From Dyella_A sp049445995 (lineage in GTDB: Bacteria; Pseudomonadota; Gammaproteobacteria; Xanthomonadales; Rhodanobacteraceae), in contig NZ_JBMSDZ010000003.1 in assembly GCF_049445995.1 (NCBI RefSeq), positions 124,001 through 188,000 of the forward strand: a stretch of 64,000 bases of DNA, written 5' to 3'. Position 1 is the first letter of the stretch, and the number at the start of each line of letters is the position of its first letter. The notes beneath the pieces were generated by a model. The model was not told the origin of the DNA. It saw nothing but the letters and a program-made list of their open reading frames with translations, and did not search any database. Shown one piece after another: positions 51,332-59,267 of the stretch. The translations under genes were made by a program, and so were the position numbers.

Positions 51332-52147
51332 TCAGCTCCCGAACACGCGCTGGAAGAAGCCCTTCTTGATCACGTCGGTGAAGCGCAGCGGGCGTTCCTC
51401 GCCAAGGATGCGCGCCACGGTGTCGCTGTAGGCCTGGCCGGCCATCGAGTTCTCGTCGAGGATCACCGGCACGCCGGCGTTGGAGGCGGCCAGCACGTTC
51501 TCCGATTCGGGGATCACGCCGACCACGCTGATGCCGAGGATTTCCTCGACGTCCTTCACGCTGAGCATCTCGCCGGCGGCGACGCGACCCGGGTTGTAGC
51601 GGGTGAGCAGCAGGTGCTGGGTGATCGCGCCGTCGCCGCGCTCGGCACGGCGGGTCTTGCTGGCGAGCAGGCCGAGGATGCGGTCCGAATCGCGCACCGA
51701 GGACACTTCCGGGTTGACCACCACCACGGCCTGGTCGGCGAAGTACATCGCCAGGTGCGCGCCCTTCTCGATGCCGGCGGGCGAGTCGCACACCACGTAC
51801 TCGAAGCCCTCGTCGGACAGGCCCTGCAGCACCTTCTCCACGCCTTCCTGGGTCAGCGCATCCTTGTCGCGGGTCTGGCTGGCGGCGAGCACGTAGAGGT
51901 TGTCGTGGCGCTTGTCCTTGATCAGCGACTGCTTGAGCGTCGCCTCGCCGTGCACCACGTTGACGAAGTCGTACACCACGCGGCGCTCGCAGCCCATGAT
52001 CAGGTCGAGGTTGCGCAGGCCGACGTCGAAGTCGATCACCGCGACTTTCTTGCCCGCGATGGCCAGGCCGGTGGCCAGCGAGGCGCTGGTGGTGGTCTTG
52101 CCGACGCCGCCTTTGCCGGACGTGACGACGATGATCTGTGCACTCAA
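51332..52147 (-). CDS. minD: Septum site-determining ATPase MinD
   Basis: A 271-residue deviant Walker A ATPase. The P-loop is GKGGVGKTT with Lys12 and Lys17. Family motifs are VIDFDVGLRNLDLIMG, SQTRDKDALTQEGV, CDSPAGIEKGA and NPEVSSVRDSDRILG, and the C-terminal amphipathic helix is KKGFFQRVFGS. MinD recruits MinC and MinE to the membrane. The start is TTG at 52147 with GGAG eight bases upstream. An out-of-frame ATG-AAC-CCT-TGA mini-frame overlaps this start. Confidence 0.96.
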   Translation of the reverse strand: MSAQIIVVTSGKGGVGKTTTSASLATGLAIAGKKVAVIDFDVGLRNLDLIMGCERRVVYDFVNVVHGEATLKQSLIKDKRHDNLYVLAASQTRDKDALTQEGVEKVLQGLSDEGFEYVVCDSPAGIEKGAHLAMYFADQAVVVVNPEVSSVRDSDRILGLLASKTRRAERGDGAITQHLLLTRYNPGRVAAGEMLSVKDVEEILGISVVGVIPESENVLAASNAGVPVILDENSMAGQAYSDTVARILGEERPLRFTDVIKKGFFQRVFGS

Positions 52148-52201
52148 GGGTTCATCTCCGGGGATTCGTCATTGTTCTGTGGATCGTCGGGTCCGGACGT
52201 T

Positions 52202-52978
52202 TCAGAGCCGCGCGATCATCAATTTTTCACCATCGAGCCAGCATTGCACAGACTGGCCTTCCAGGTCCTTGGGGATCTGTTCGAACACCCGGTAGTGGCC
52301 GGCGATGGCCACCAGTTCGGCGCGGAAGTCGGACACGTAGATGCGCGCTTTCTCGTCGCCCTGCGCGCCGGCCATGGCGCGCCCGCGCAGGCTGCCGTAG
52401 ACGTGGATGTGGCCGTCGGCGATCACCTCGGCGCCGTTGGCGATGGCGCCGGCGACGATGAGGTCGCGTCCGCGCGCATAGACCTGTTGCCCCGAGCGCA
52501 CGGCGCCCTCGTGGTGCTGCGCGCCGAGGGCGGGGGCGGTCGTCGGCGAGGTGGCGTGGATCGGCTCGCGTATCGATGCCGCGGCGATCGCCGGCTCCAC
52601 CGCCGCAGAGGCCGGCGCGGCAACGCTGCCGCCCTCCGGCTCGTAGGCGGCGCGGAACCGGGCGATCAGCGGCAGCCCCATGCGCTTGGCCAGCGCCTCG
52701 GTCTCGCTGGTGCCATAGGCCAGCCCCACCGGCAGCATGCCGGCACTGCGCACCGCTTCGAGCAGGGCGTCGACGATGCCGTCGTCGGGCAGGTCCAGCA
52801 GGTGGCTGAGGTCCAGCACCACGGCGGCGCGTGAGAACAATTGCGGCGCCGCGCGCACGCGGCGTTCCAGCTCGTCGCACAGCGCCGCGGCGTCGGCACG
52901 GCGCACGCGCACGCAGGCGATGCCGACCTGGCCGAAGCGCAGGTCGCAGGCGTCGGAGGTATCGATCTTGGCGTTCAT
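52202..52978 (-). CDS. minC: Septum site-determining protein MinC
   Basis: A 258-residue division inhibitor. The N-terminal domain that antagonises FtsZ covers about residues 1-115, an Ala/Pro-rich linker follows (about 118-155), and the C-terminal beta-helical domain that binds MinD has VRSGQQVYARGRDLIVAGAI, GAEVIADGHIHVYGSLRGRAMAG and QGDEKARIYV. The ATG at 52978 overlaps the upstream GNAT gene stop by four bases. minD follows after a 54-base gap. The order minC-minD-minE is canonical. Confidence 0.95.
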   Translation of the reverse strand: MNAKIDTSDACDLRFGQVGIACVRVRRADAAALCDELERRVRAAPQLFSRAAVVLDLSHLLDLPDDGIVDALLEAVRSAGMLPVGLAYGTSETEALAKRMGLPLIARFRAAYEPEGGSVAAPASAAVEPAIAAASIREPIHATSPTTAPALGAQHHEGAVRSGQQVYARGRDLIVAGAIANGAEVIADGHIHVYGSLRGRAMAGAQGDEKARIYVSDFRAELVAIAGHYRVFEQIPKDLEGQSVQCWLDGEKLMIARL

Positions 52979-53565
52979 GCTCGGGGTTCGGTGGGCAGGG
53001 GCAGGCGCTCGGCCAGCCAGGGTTCGGTGGGCAGGCGGCCGTGTTCGAGGTAGGTGTCGCGCACGTAGCCGTAGCTCGGCAGGTCCTTGGCCAGCAGGCT
53101 GACCTGCGGACCGGAATCGCCCATGCGCTGCTGGCCGACTTCCTGGAAGCCATAGGTGCCGTGGAACAGCACCACCACGTCGTCGCGCGGTTCCAGGAAC
53201 ACCTCGCAGGCCAGCAGCGGCACGCGCACCTCGGCGTAGCTGGTGACGTCGCAGTAGAAGATGCGCCCCAGGCCGTGGCGGCGGAACGCGTTGGCGATAA
53301 CGATGCGGTCGATGTAGAGGAACTGCGGATAGTGCGTGGAGAACCAACGGTAGTTCGGGCTCGCGTAGTCGCGCCCCTCGCGCATGGCGATGAGGAAACC
53401 GGCGAGCTCGCCGTCGATCAGGGCCACCCGGAAGTAGTCCGCGTGCTCGTAGAGAAAACGCAGCTGCGCCGCGTCGATGGCGAGGATGGAGCGGCCGGCG
53501 GCATTGTTGAGTGCCAGTACGGCATCCAGGTCGTGCTCGCGCACGTCGCGGATGGCAAGGGCCAT
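52975..53565 (-). CDS. GNAT family acetyltransferase coupled to minC
   Basis: A 196-residue acetyltransferase-fold protein: IRDVREHDLDAVLALNNAAGRSI at the N-terminus, VALIDGELAGFLIAM, YRWFSTHYPQFLYIDRIVIANAFRRHGLGRIFYCDV (with the R-x-x-G-x-G acyl-CoA loop) and FLEPRDDVVVLFHGTYGFQEVG. The substrate is unknown. It overlaps minC by four bases and heads the min operon, an arrangement that suggests co-expression, not a proven functional link. Confidence 0.82.
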   Translation of the reverse strand: MALAIRDVREHDLDAVLALNNAAGRSILAIDAAQLRFLYEHADYFRVALIDGELAGFLIAMREGRDYASPNYRWFSTHYPQFLYIDRIVIANAFRRHGLGRIFYCDVTSYAEVRVPLLACEVFLEPRDDVVVLFHGTYGFQEVGQQRMGDSGPQVSLLAKDLPSYGYVRDTYLEHGRLPTEPWLAERLPLPTEPRA

Positions 53566-53759
53566 TCGTTGCTCCGCTTGGTATCGAAGAGGGTACCGTG
53601 CCGCCGGATGGGCGGGCAGGGCGCCGCATTATGCCATGCGGACGCCCCCACACCCACGGCGCACGATGTAAAACCGGCGTAAAGCGCGCGGCCGGTGTCG
53701 TCGGTGGCCGTGACTTCTCGCGCATTGCGGCGGCCGTGGCGCGGCCTATGATGCCGCCC

Positions 53760-54989
53760 ATGCCCTGGTTCCAGTTCAACCACGTCCGCGTCCTGCGCTA
53801 CACCGGTCTGTTCACGTACCTGTGCGTGAGCCTGCCGCTGTGGCCGGGCAACTGGAGCCTGGCCCAGGTCAGCGCATGGTGGAGCAACCCGACCCTGTCG
53901 GGATGGATCCTCTCCTACCTGCTGTTCGGCGCGGCCTACGTGCTGCTGACCCGGCACAGCCAGATCGAGCCCAACCGCTCGCTGCGCACGCCGGCCAAGC
54001 TCGCCCTGCTGATGCTCATCACGGTTTCCGCCGTGGCGGTGGGCTGGTTCAGCCAGAGCGGCCTGTCGGCGATGCTGATGCTGGTGATTGCCGTGGTGCT
54101 GCCGTGGCAGCTGCCCGTCGCGGCGGGGCTGGTGTGGCTGCTGGCGCAGAACCTGCTGCTGATCCCGGTGATCGCCAGCTACCAGGGCTGGACGGTGGGC
54201 ACGGCCATCCTGCAGGTGTGCATGTACCTGGGGCTGTCGGCGCTGGTGTTCATCACCTCCACCGTGGCGACCCAGCAGGCCGAGGAGCGCGAAGCACAGC
54301 GGCGGCTTAACTCCGAGCTGCGCGCCACCCGCGCCCTGCTGGCCGAATCTACCCGCATCGCCGAGCGCATGCGCATCGCGCGCGAGCTGCACGACCTGAT
54401 CGGGCACCACCTCACCGCGCTGAGCCTGAACCTGGAAGTGGCCAGCCACCTGACCAACGACAAGGCGGCCGAGCACGTGCGCAAGGCGCAGGCCACCGCC
54501 AAGCATCTGCTGGCGGACGTGCGCGAGGCGGTCAGCGAACTGCGCCAGGACGACGCGATCGACCTGACCCAGGCTCTGCGCAGCCTGATCGAGGGCGTGC
54601 CGGGCCTGAACGTGCACGTACAGACGCCGCCACGCTTCTGCGTGGAGGATCCGCGGCGCGCGCAGGTGCTGCTGCGCTGCGCGCAGGAGATCATCACCAA
54701 TACCGCGCGCCACGCCGGCGCGCGCAACCTGTGGCTGCATTTCGCCTATGCGGAGGACGGCCTGCTCGGCCTGCAGGCGCGCGATGACGGCCGCGGCGCC
54801 GCCAACTACACACCCGGCAACGGCATGAGCGGCATGCGCGAGCGGCTGGCCGAGTTCGGCGGCAGCGTGACGGTGGACACTGCCGCCACGCAGGGCTTCG
54901 CCCTGACCGTGCGCCTGCCGCTGGGCGAGGCCAGCGCGCTGGCCCATGCACCGAGCCGTTTCGAGCCGCCTGCGTTGAGCCTCCCGTGA
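53760..54989 (+). CDS. DesK/NarX-type sensor histidine kinase
   Basis: A 409-residue membrane kinase. About five or six membrane segments fill residues 15-175. A coiled linker leads to a HisKA_3 dimerisation box with phospho-His211 in ARELHDLIGHHLTALSLNL. The HATPase part has CAQEIITNTARHA, RDDGRG and NGMSGMRERLAEFGG. The predicted ATG at 53760 is the last of three closely spaced in-frame ATGs. The response regulator gene follows 127 bases later. The membrane-embedded sensor resembles DesK of fatty-acid desaturase control, but the signal here is not known. Confidence 0.9.
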   Translation: MPWFQFNHVRVLRYTGLFTYLCVSLPLWPGNWSLAQVSAWWSNPTLSGWILSYLLFGAAYVLLTRHSQIEPNRSLRTPAKLALLMLITVSAVAVGWFSQSGLSAMLMLVIAVVLPWQLPVAAGLVWLLAQNLLLIPVIASYQGWTVGTAILQVCMYLGLSALVFITSTVATQQAEEREAQRRLNSELRATRALLAESTRIAERMRIARELHDLIGHHLTALSLNLEVASHLTNDKAAEHVRKAQATAKHLLADVREAVSELRQDDAIDLTQALRSLIEGVPGLNVHVQTPPRFCVEDPRRAQVLLRCAQEIITNTARHAGARNLWLHFAYAEDGLLGLQARDDGRGAANYTPGNGMSGMRERLAEFGGSVTVDTAATQGFALTVRLPLGEASALAHAPSRFEPPALSLP

Positions 54990-55116
54990 GTCGGGACGCC
55001 GGTTTCGCCGGTCCACCGTCATGCCAGAATGGCGCCTCGCAGGGGGACTGCGGTGTTGCCACGGCACCGGGCTTGCCCAGGTGCCTGCACAGTTATCCAC
55101 GCTCAGAGGATCCGCA

Positions 55117-55758
55117 ATGATTTCTGTCTGTCTCGTCGACGACCAGAACCTGGTGCGCCAGGGCGTGCGTTCGCTGCTGGACCTGGCCGAGGACATCCGC
55201 GTGATCGCCGAGTGCGCCGACGGCGCGCAGGCCGTGCTGGAGATTCCGCGGATCAAGCCCGACGTGGTGCTGCTGGACCTGCGCATGCCCAACATGAGCG
55301 GCCTGGAGGTGCTGCAGGCGCTGTCGGCTCGCAACGAGCTGCCGCCCACGATCATCCTCACCACCTTCGACGACGATCAACTGGTGCTGCAGGGCCTGAA
55401 GGCGGGCGCCCGCGGCTACCTGCTCAAGGACGTGTCGCTGGAACAACTGGTGGAAGCGGTGCGCACGGTGGCGGCGGGCGGATCGCTGGTGGCGCCGATG
55501 GTGACCCAGCGCCTGCTGGCCGGGGTGGGCCGGATCCAGAACCAGTTCACCAGCCTGGAGCAGCCCGACCCGCTGACCGAACGCGAGACCGAGATCCTGC
55601 GGCTGCTCTCCGGCGGCTACTCCAACAAGGAGATCGCCAACTCGCTGAAGGTGGCCGAGGGCACGGTGAAGAACCACGTCTCGAACATCCTTTCCAAGCT
55701 CGGCGTGCGCGATCGCACCCGCGCCGTGCTCAAGGCGCTGGAACTGGGTATCGTCTGA
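55117..55758 (+). CDS. LuxR-family response regulator (DesR/NarL-like)
   Basis: A 213-residue regulator. The receiver has Asp8/Asp9, phospho-Asp54 (LLDLRMPNMSG) and the Lys in LLKDVSLEQL. The C-terminal LuxR-type helix-turn-helix reads LTERETEILRLLSGGYSNKEIANSL, then EGTVKNHVSNIL. It should pair with the kinase upstream. The ATG at 55117 has AGAGGATCC upstream. No target genes such as a desaturase are adjacent. Confidence 0.93.
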   Translation: MISVCLVDDQNLVRQGVRSLLDLAEDIRVIAECADGAQAVLEIPRIKPDVVLLDLRMPNMSGLEVLQALSARNELPPTIILTTFDDDQLVLQGLKAGARGYLLKDVSLEQLVEAVRTVAAGGSLVAPMVTQRLLAGVGRIQNQFTSLEQPDPLTERETEILRLLSGGYSNKEIANSLKVAEGTVKNHVSNILSKLGVRDRTRAVLKALELGIV

Positions 55759-56011
55759 GCCGCAAGGACGTTCGGCCGTCCATTCGGTGACGCATGTGCC
55801 GGCCGCTGCATCGGCTGCCGGGCCTCGCGCAGCCTCGTTTCCGGCCGATTCGTGCTTGTTGCTGCTGCAGATGGCGTTCCTCGGCGCGAGCAAGTACCAT
55901 CCCCCGCTTCGGCATGCGTCCGTCCCTGCTGCGACAGCTTTCCGCGGGAACTGCCCGGCGGTAGCGGCGATGCCATCCAGTGCTGCGTAGAGACGCCCGG
56001 AGAACCTTGGA

Positions 56012-57409
56012 ATGATGCGTGTTCTTGAATTACTTATGGCCCTGGTCATCGTGGCCGTGCTGGCCGTGGTGGTGGGCATTGCGATGCCCGGCAGCGGCCA
56101 TGTGGAGAGGTCGCTGGTGATCGGCAAGGACATCCGTCAGGTCTATGACGTGCTGAACAATTTCCGTCGCTTCAGCGACTACGCCGAGCTCACCGGCAGC
56201 GATCCGACCATCAAGTACGACCTCTCGGGCAAGGCCTACGGCCCGGGCGCCGAGATCAGCTGGACCGGCGCACCGAAGAAGGCCGGCAACGGCAAGCTGA
56301 CCATCGCCAGCGCCACGCCGGAGTTCGACAAGATCGACTCCGCCGTCAACCACGCCCAGATCGTGTGGAACCTCGACAGCGACTGGCGCGGCAGCGACAA
56401 GCACTTCACGCTGGACCTGGAGCGCACGGGCCGCACGCACAAGCTGACCAAGGTCACCTGGGCGTACGACGTGAAGTACGGCTTCAACCTGCTCAACCGT
56501 TACTCCAACCTGTATATCCACGGTGCGCCGGATGCCTTCATCCAGTACAGCCTGACCGGCCTGCAGAGCATGCTCGCCTCGGTGAAGAACGTCGACTACA
56601 GCGACCTCGTGCCGTACATCGAGCAGACCAAGCCCACGCCGGTGCTGCTGGTGTCCACCAAGATCGATCGCGAGGGCGGCCTGGATGCGCTGAACGAGGC
56701 AACCGACGCCGCCGTGAAGCTGCTGCAGGACACCGCCAAGAAGCTCAACGTCAACGTGACCGGTCCGCGCATCCTCGTGGTGAACAACTACGGCGACCAG
56801 ACCTTCACCTTCGACATTGCCCTGCCGATCGATGCCACCACTCTCACGGTGGCCGGCCAGAGCCACGATCTGACGACCGAGGCCGCACCCAAGGCGCCGG
56901 CGGAGCCGACTGCCGCCGCTTCCGCCGCCGCCCCGGCCAGCGCCGCCTCGACCGAAGCTCCGGCCGTGGCCGCCAATGCGCCGGGCAGCACGGACAAGTA
57001 CGGCCGCCTGATCATCGACCAGGATGTGCGCGCCACCATGATGGCCGGCGGCCCGGCGCTGAAGGGCGAATGGGTCGGCACCTACGCCGGCGTACCGCAG
57101 ACCCGCGACGAGCTGGAAGCGTACGCGCAGACCCACGGCTACAAGTACGACACCGTGGTGAACCGCTTCTACGACATCCTGGCCCGCCCGGAGAAAATCG
57201 ATACGGACAACAACATCACCCAGTACGCGCTTTATGACGTCTATCTGCCGTTGAGCGATGCACCGGAGCAGACGCCGGAGCAGGAGGCGGGCATCCAGCC
57301 GCCGGCGCTCGACGAAGAGCAGGCTCCGGCCAGCTCGTCCAGCAGCGCGGCTCCCGCCACCGCCGGTTCCGCGGCCGCGCCGGCCGAGGCGGCCAGCGCC
57401 GGCAAGTAA
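56012..57409 (+). CDS. SRPBCC (START-like) protein with a C-terminal GyrI-like domain
   Basis: A 465-residue protein. An N-terminal membrane helix (about residues 5-25) precedes a polyketide-cyclase/SRPBCC fold (HVERSLVIGKDIRQVYDVLNNF; GPGAEISWTG; about residues 30-195). A GyrI-like ligand-binding domain follows (about 210-420), interrupted by an Ala-rich insert near 290-325, and the tail is Ala/Ser/Pro-rich. It is probably a periplasmic or membrane-anchored binding protein for a hydrophobic ligand; the ligand is unknown. Two ATGs are adjacent at 56012. A strong terminator follows. Confidence 0.75.
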   Translation: MMRVLELLMALVIVAVLAVVVGIAMPGSGHVERSLVIGKDIRQVYDVLNNFRRFSDYAELTGSDPTIKYDLSGKAYGPGAEISWTGAPKKAGNGKLTIASATPEFDKIDSAVNHAQIVWNLDSDWRGSDKHFTLDLERTGRTHKLTKVTWAYDVKYGFNLLNRYSNLYIHGAPDAFIQYSLTGLQSMLASVKNVDYSDLVPYIEQTKPTPVLLVSTKIDREGGLDALNEATDAAVKLLQDTAKKLNVNVTGPRILVVNNYGDQTFTFDIALPIDATTLTVAGQSHDLTTEAAPKAPAEPTAAASAAAPASAASTEAPAVAANAPGSTDKYGRLIIDQDVRATMMAGGPALKGEWVGTYAGVPQTRDELEAYAQTHGYKYDTVVNRFYDILARPEKIDTDNNITQYALYDVYLPLSDAPEQTPEQEAGIQPPALDEEQAPASSSSSAAPATAGSAAAPAEAASAGK

Positions 57410-57432
57410 GCCGAACGGCGCGAGTCGTCCGA

Positions 57433-57462
57433 CCCCGTCCGTTCGCGGGCGGGGTTTTTTTT
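57433..57462 (+). terminator. Rho-independent terminator after the SRPBCC gene
   Basis: A 9-bp stem CCCCGTCCG/CGGGCGGGG (one G-T pair) with a TTCG loop is followed by eight T residues. It is the clearest intrinsic terminator in the window. Confidence 0.92.
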
Positions 57463-57602
57463 CTGGGCGGTGGCCCGCCGGGCACGGCAGGCGTGCCGAA
57501 CTTTCGCGCCCCCTTGCGGTACATTGCACGGCGCGCCGCCGCCGTCGCGCTTTCCGTCCGCTGGCCCGTGCGGCCAGGCCCACGCCCGCCACCGGCTTTC
57601 CG

Positions 57603-58535
57603 ATGATCGAAACCGACCAGCTCACCCGACGCTACGGCAGGTTCACCGCGGTGGACGCGCTCAGCATCCGTGCCGAGCCGGGCCAGGTGCTCGGGCTGCT
57701 GGGTCCCAACGGTGCCGGCAAGACCACCGCGATGCGGATGATTGCCGGATTCCTGGCCCCGTCCAGCGGCACGGCGCGGGTATGCGGCCACGATGTGCAG
57801 ACTGCACCGCAAGCGGCCCGGCGTGCGCTGGGCTATCTGCCGGAGGGTGCGCCGAGCTACGGCGAGCTGACCGTGCGCGAGTTTCTGGTGTTCATCGTGC
57901 GCATGCGCGGACTGACCCGCAGCACCGGACGCCAGCGCTTCGAGGAGGCGATCGTCCGGCTGCAGCTCGAAGACGTGCTGGAGCAATGCATCGACACCCT
58001 GTCCAAGGGCCTGCGCCGGCGCGTGGGGCTGGCCCAGGCGATCCTGCACGATCCGCCGGTGCTGATGCTGGACGAACCCACCGACGGCCTGGACCCCAAC
58101 CAGAAGCACGCGGTGCGCCAGCTGATCGACGCGATGGCGCGCGAGCGCACCATCCTGGTGTCCACCCATCTGCTGGAGGAAGTGCACGCGCTGTGCAACC
58201 GCGTGGTGATCATCGCCCGCGGGCGCCTGCTCGCCGACGCCACGCCGGCCGAGCTGGAGCAGCGCTCGCGCTATCACGGCGCAGTGTCCTTCAGCGCCCC
58301 GGGCAGTGCGGTGTCGCAGGAGATGCTCGGGCGGCTGCCGCAGGTCGCCGCGATCGAGGTCGATCCGCTGGACGGGCGCATCACGGTGTTCCCCAGGCGG
58401 GGCGAGCGCATCCTCGAAGCGGTGGAGCAGCTGCTGCGCGCGCAGGGGCTGGAAGTGTCCGAGATCCAGCTCGAACGCGGCCGGCTCGACGAGGTGTTCC
58501 GGCATATCACCACGGCGCCGGAGCTTGCCGCATGA
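57603..58535 (+). CDS. Gld-type ABC transporter ATP-binding protein
   Basis: A 310-residue ABC ATPase. Walker A is GPNGAGKTT at about residues 36-44; the signature is LSKGLRRRVGLAQAIL; Walker B is LMLDEPTDGLDP; and the H-loop is STHLLEEV. The C-terminal part resembles GldA/CcmA-type subunits. It is followed by a permease and a GldG-like protein in overlapping frames. The ATG at 57603 matches the family start MIETDQLTRRYG. The exported substrate is unknown. Confidence 0.88.
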   Translation: MIETDQLTRRYGRFTAVDALSIRAEPGQVLGLLGPNGAGKTTAMRMIAGFLAPSSGTARVCGHDVQTAPQAARRALGYLPEGAPSYGELTVREFLVFIVRMRGLTRSTGRQRFEEAIVRLQLEDVLEQCIDTLSKGLRRRVGLAQAILHDPPVLMLDEPTDGLDPNQKHAVRQLIDAMARERTILVSTHLLEEVHALCNRVVIIARGRLLADATPAELEQRSRYHGAVSFSAPGSAVSQEMLGRLPQVAAIEVDPLDGRITVFPRRGERILEAVEQLLRAQGLEVSEIQLERGRLDEVFRHITTAPELAA

Positions 58536-59266
58536 GTCCGGTCCAGGCCATCGTGCGGCGCGAGCTGCGCAGTTACTTCGTGACGCCGGTGGCCTACGTG
58601 TTCCTGGTGATCTTCCTGGTGCTGGCGGGGATCCTCACGTTCTACAGCGGCGACTTCTACGAGCGCCGGCAGGCCGACCTGCAGCCGTTCTTCGCGATGC
58701 ACCCGTGGCTGTACCTGATCCTGGTGCCGGCGGTGTCGATGCGGCTGTGGGCCGAGGAGGCGAAGTCCGGCACGCTGGAACTGCTGCTGACGCTGCCGGT
58801 GCGGCTGTGGCAGGCGATGCTCGGCAAGTTCCTCGCCGCATGGCTGTTCGTGGGGCTGGCGCTGGCGCTGACCTTTCCGATCTGGATCACCGTCAACTAC
58901 CTGGGCGATCCGGACAACGGCGTGATCCTCGCCGGCTACCTCGGCAGCTGGCTGATGGCCGGCGCGTTCCTGGCCATCGGCGCGTGCCTGTCGGCGCTGA
59001 CCCAGAGCCAGGTGGTGGCCTTCATCCTCACCGCGCTGGTCTGCGTGCTGCTGCTGCTGGCCGGGCAGTCGCAGGTGATCGACTTCTTCCAGGAGGCGCT
59101 GCCGCGACGGCTGGTCAACGGCGTGGCGCACCTGAGCATGCTGCGCCATTTCGAGGCGATTGCCCGCGGCGTGCTCGACCTGCGCGACCTGGCCTACTTC
59201 GTGCTCAGCATGCTGGCCTGGCTGACCGCCGGCGTGCTGCTGCTCGACCTGCGGCGGAGCCGCTGA
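58532..59266 (+). CDS. ABC transporter permease (GldF-like)
   Basis: A 244-residue protein with about six membrane segments, beginning AIVRRELRSYFVTPVAYVFLVIFLVL, then AVSMRLWAEEAKSGTLELLLTLPV, the conserved loop of Gld/ABC-2 permeases. The ATG overlaps the ATPase stop by four bases. Together with the ATPase and the GldG-like protein it should form one exporter, as in gliding-motility-type systems, but no gliding genes are present. Confidence 0.88.
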   Translation: MSPVQAIVRRELRSYFVTPVAYVFLVIFLVLAGILTFYSGDFYERRQADLQPFFAMHPWLYLILVPAVSMRLWAEEAKSGTLELLLTLPVRLWQAMLGKFLAAWLFVGLALALTFPIWITVNYLGDPDNGVILAGYLGSWLMAGAFLAIGACLSALTQSQVVAFILTALVCVLLLLAGQSQVIDFFQEALPRRLVNGVAHLSMLRHFEAIARGVLDLRDLAYFVLSMLAWLTAGVLLLDLRRSR

Positions 59267-59267
59267 C

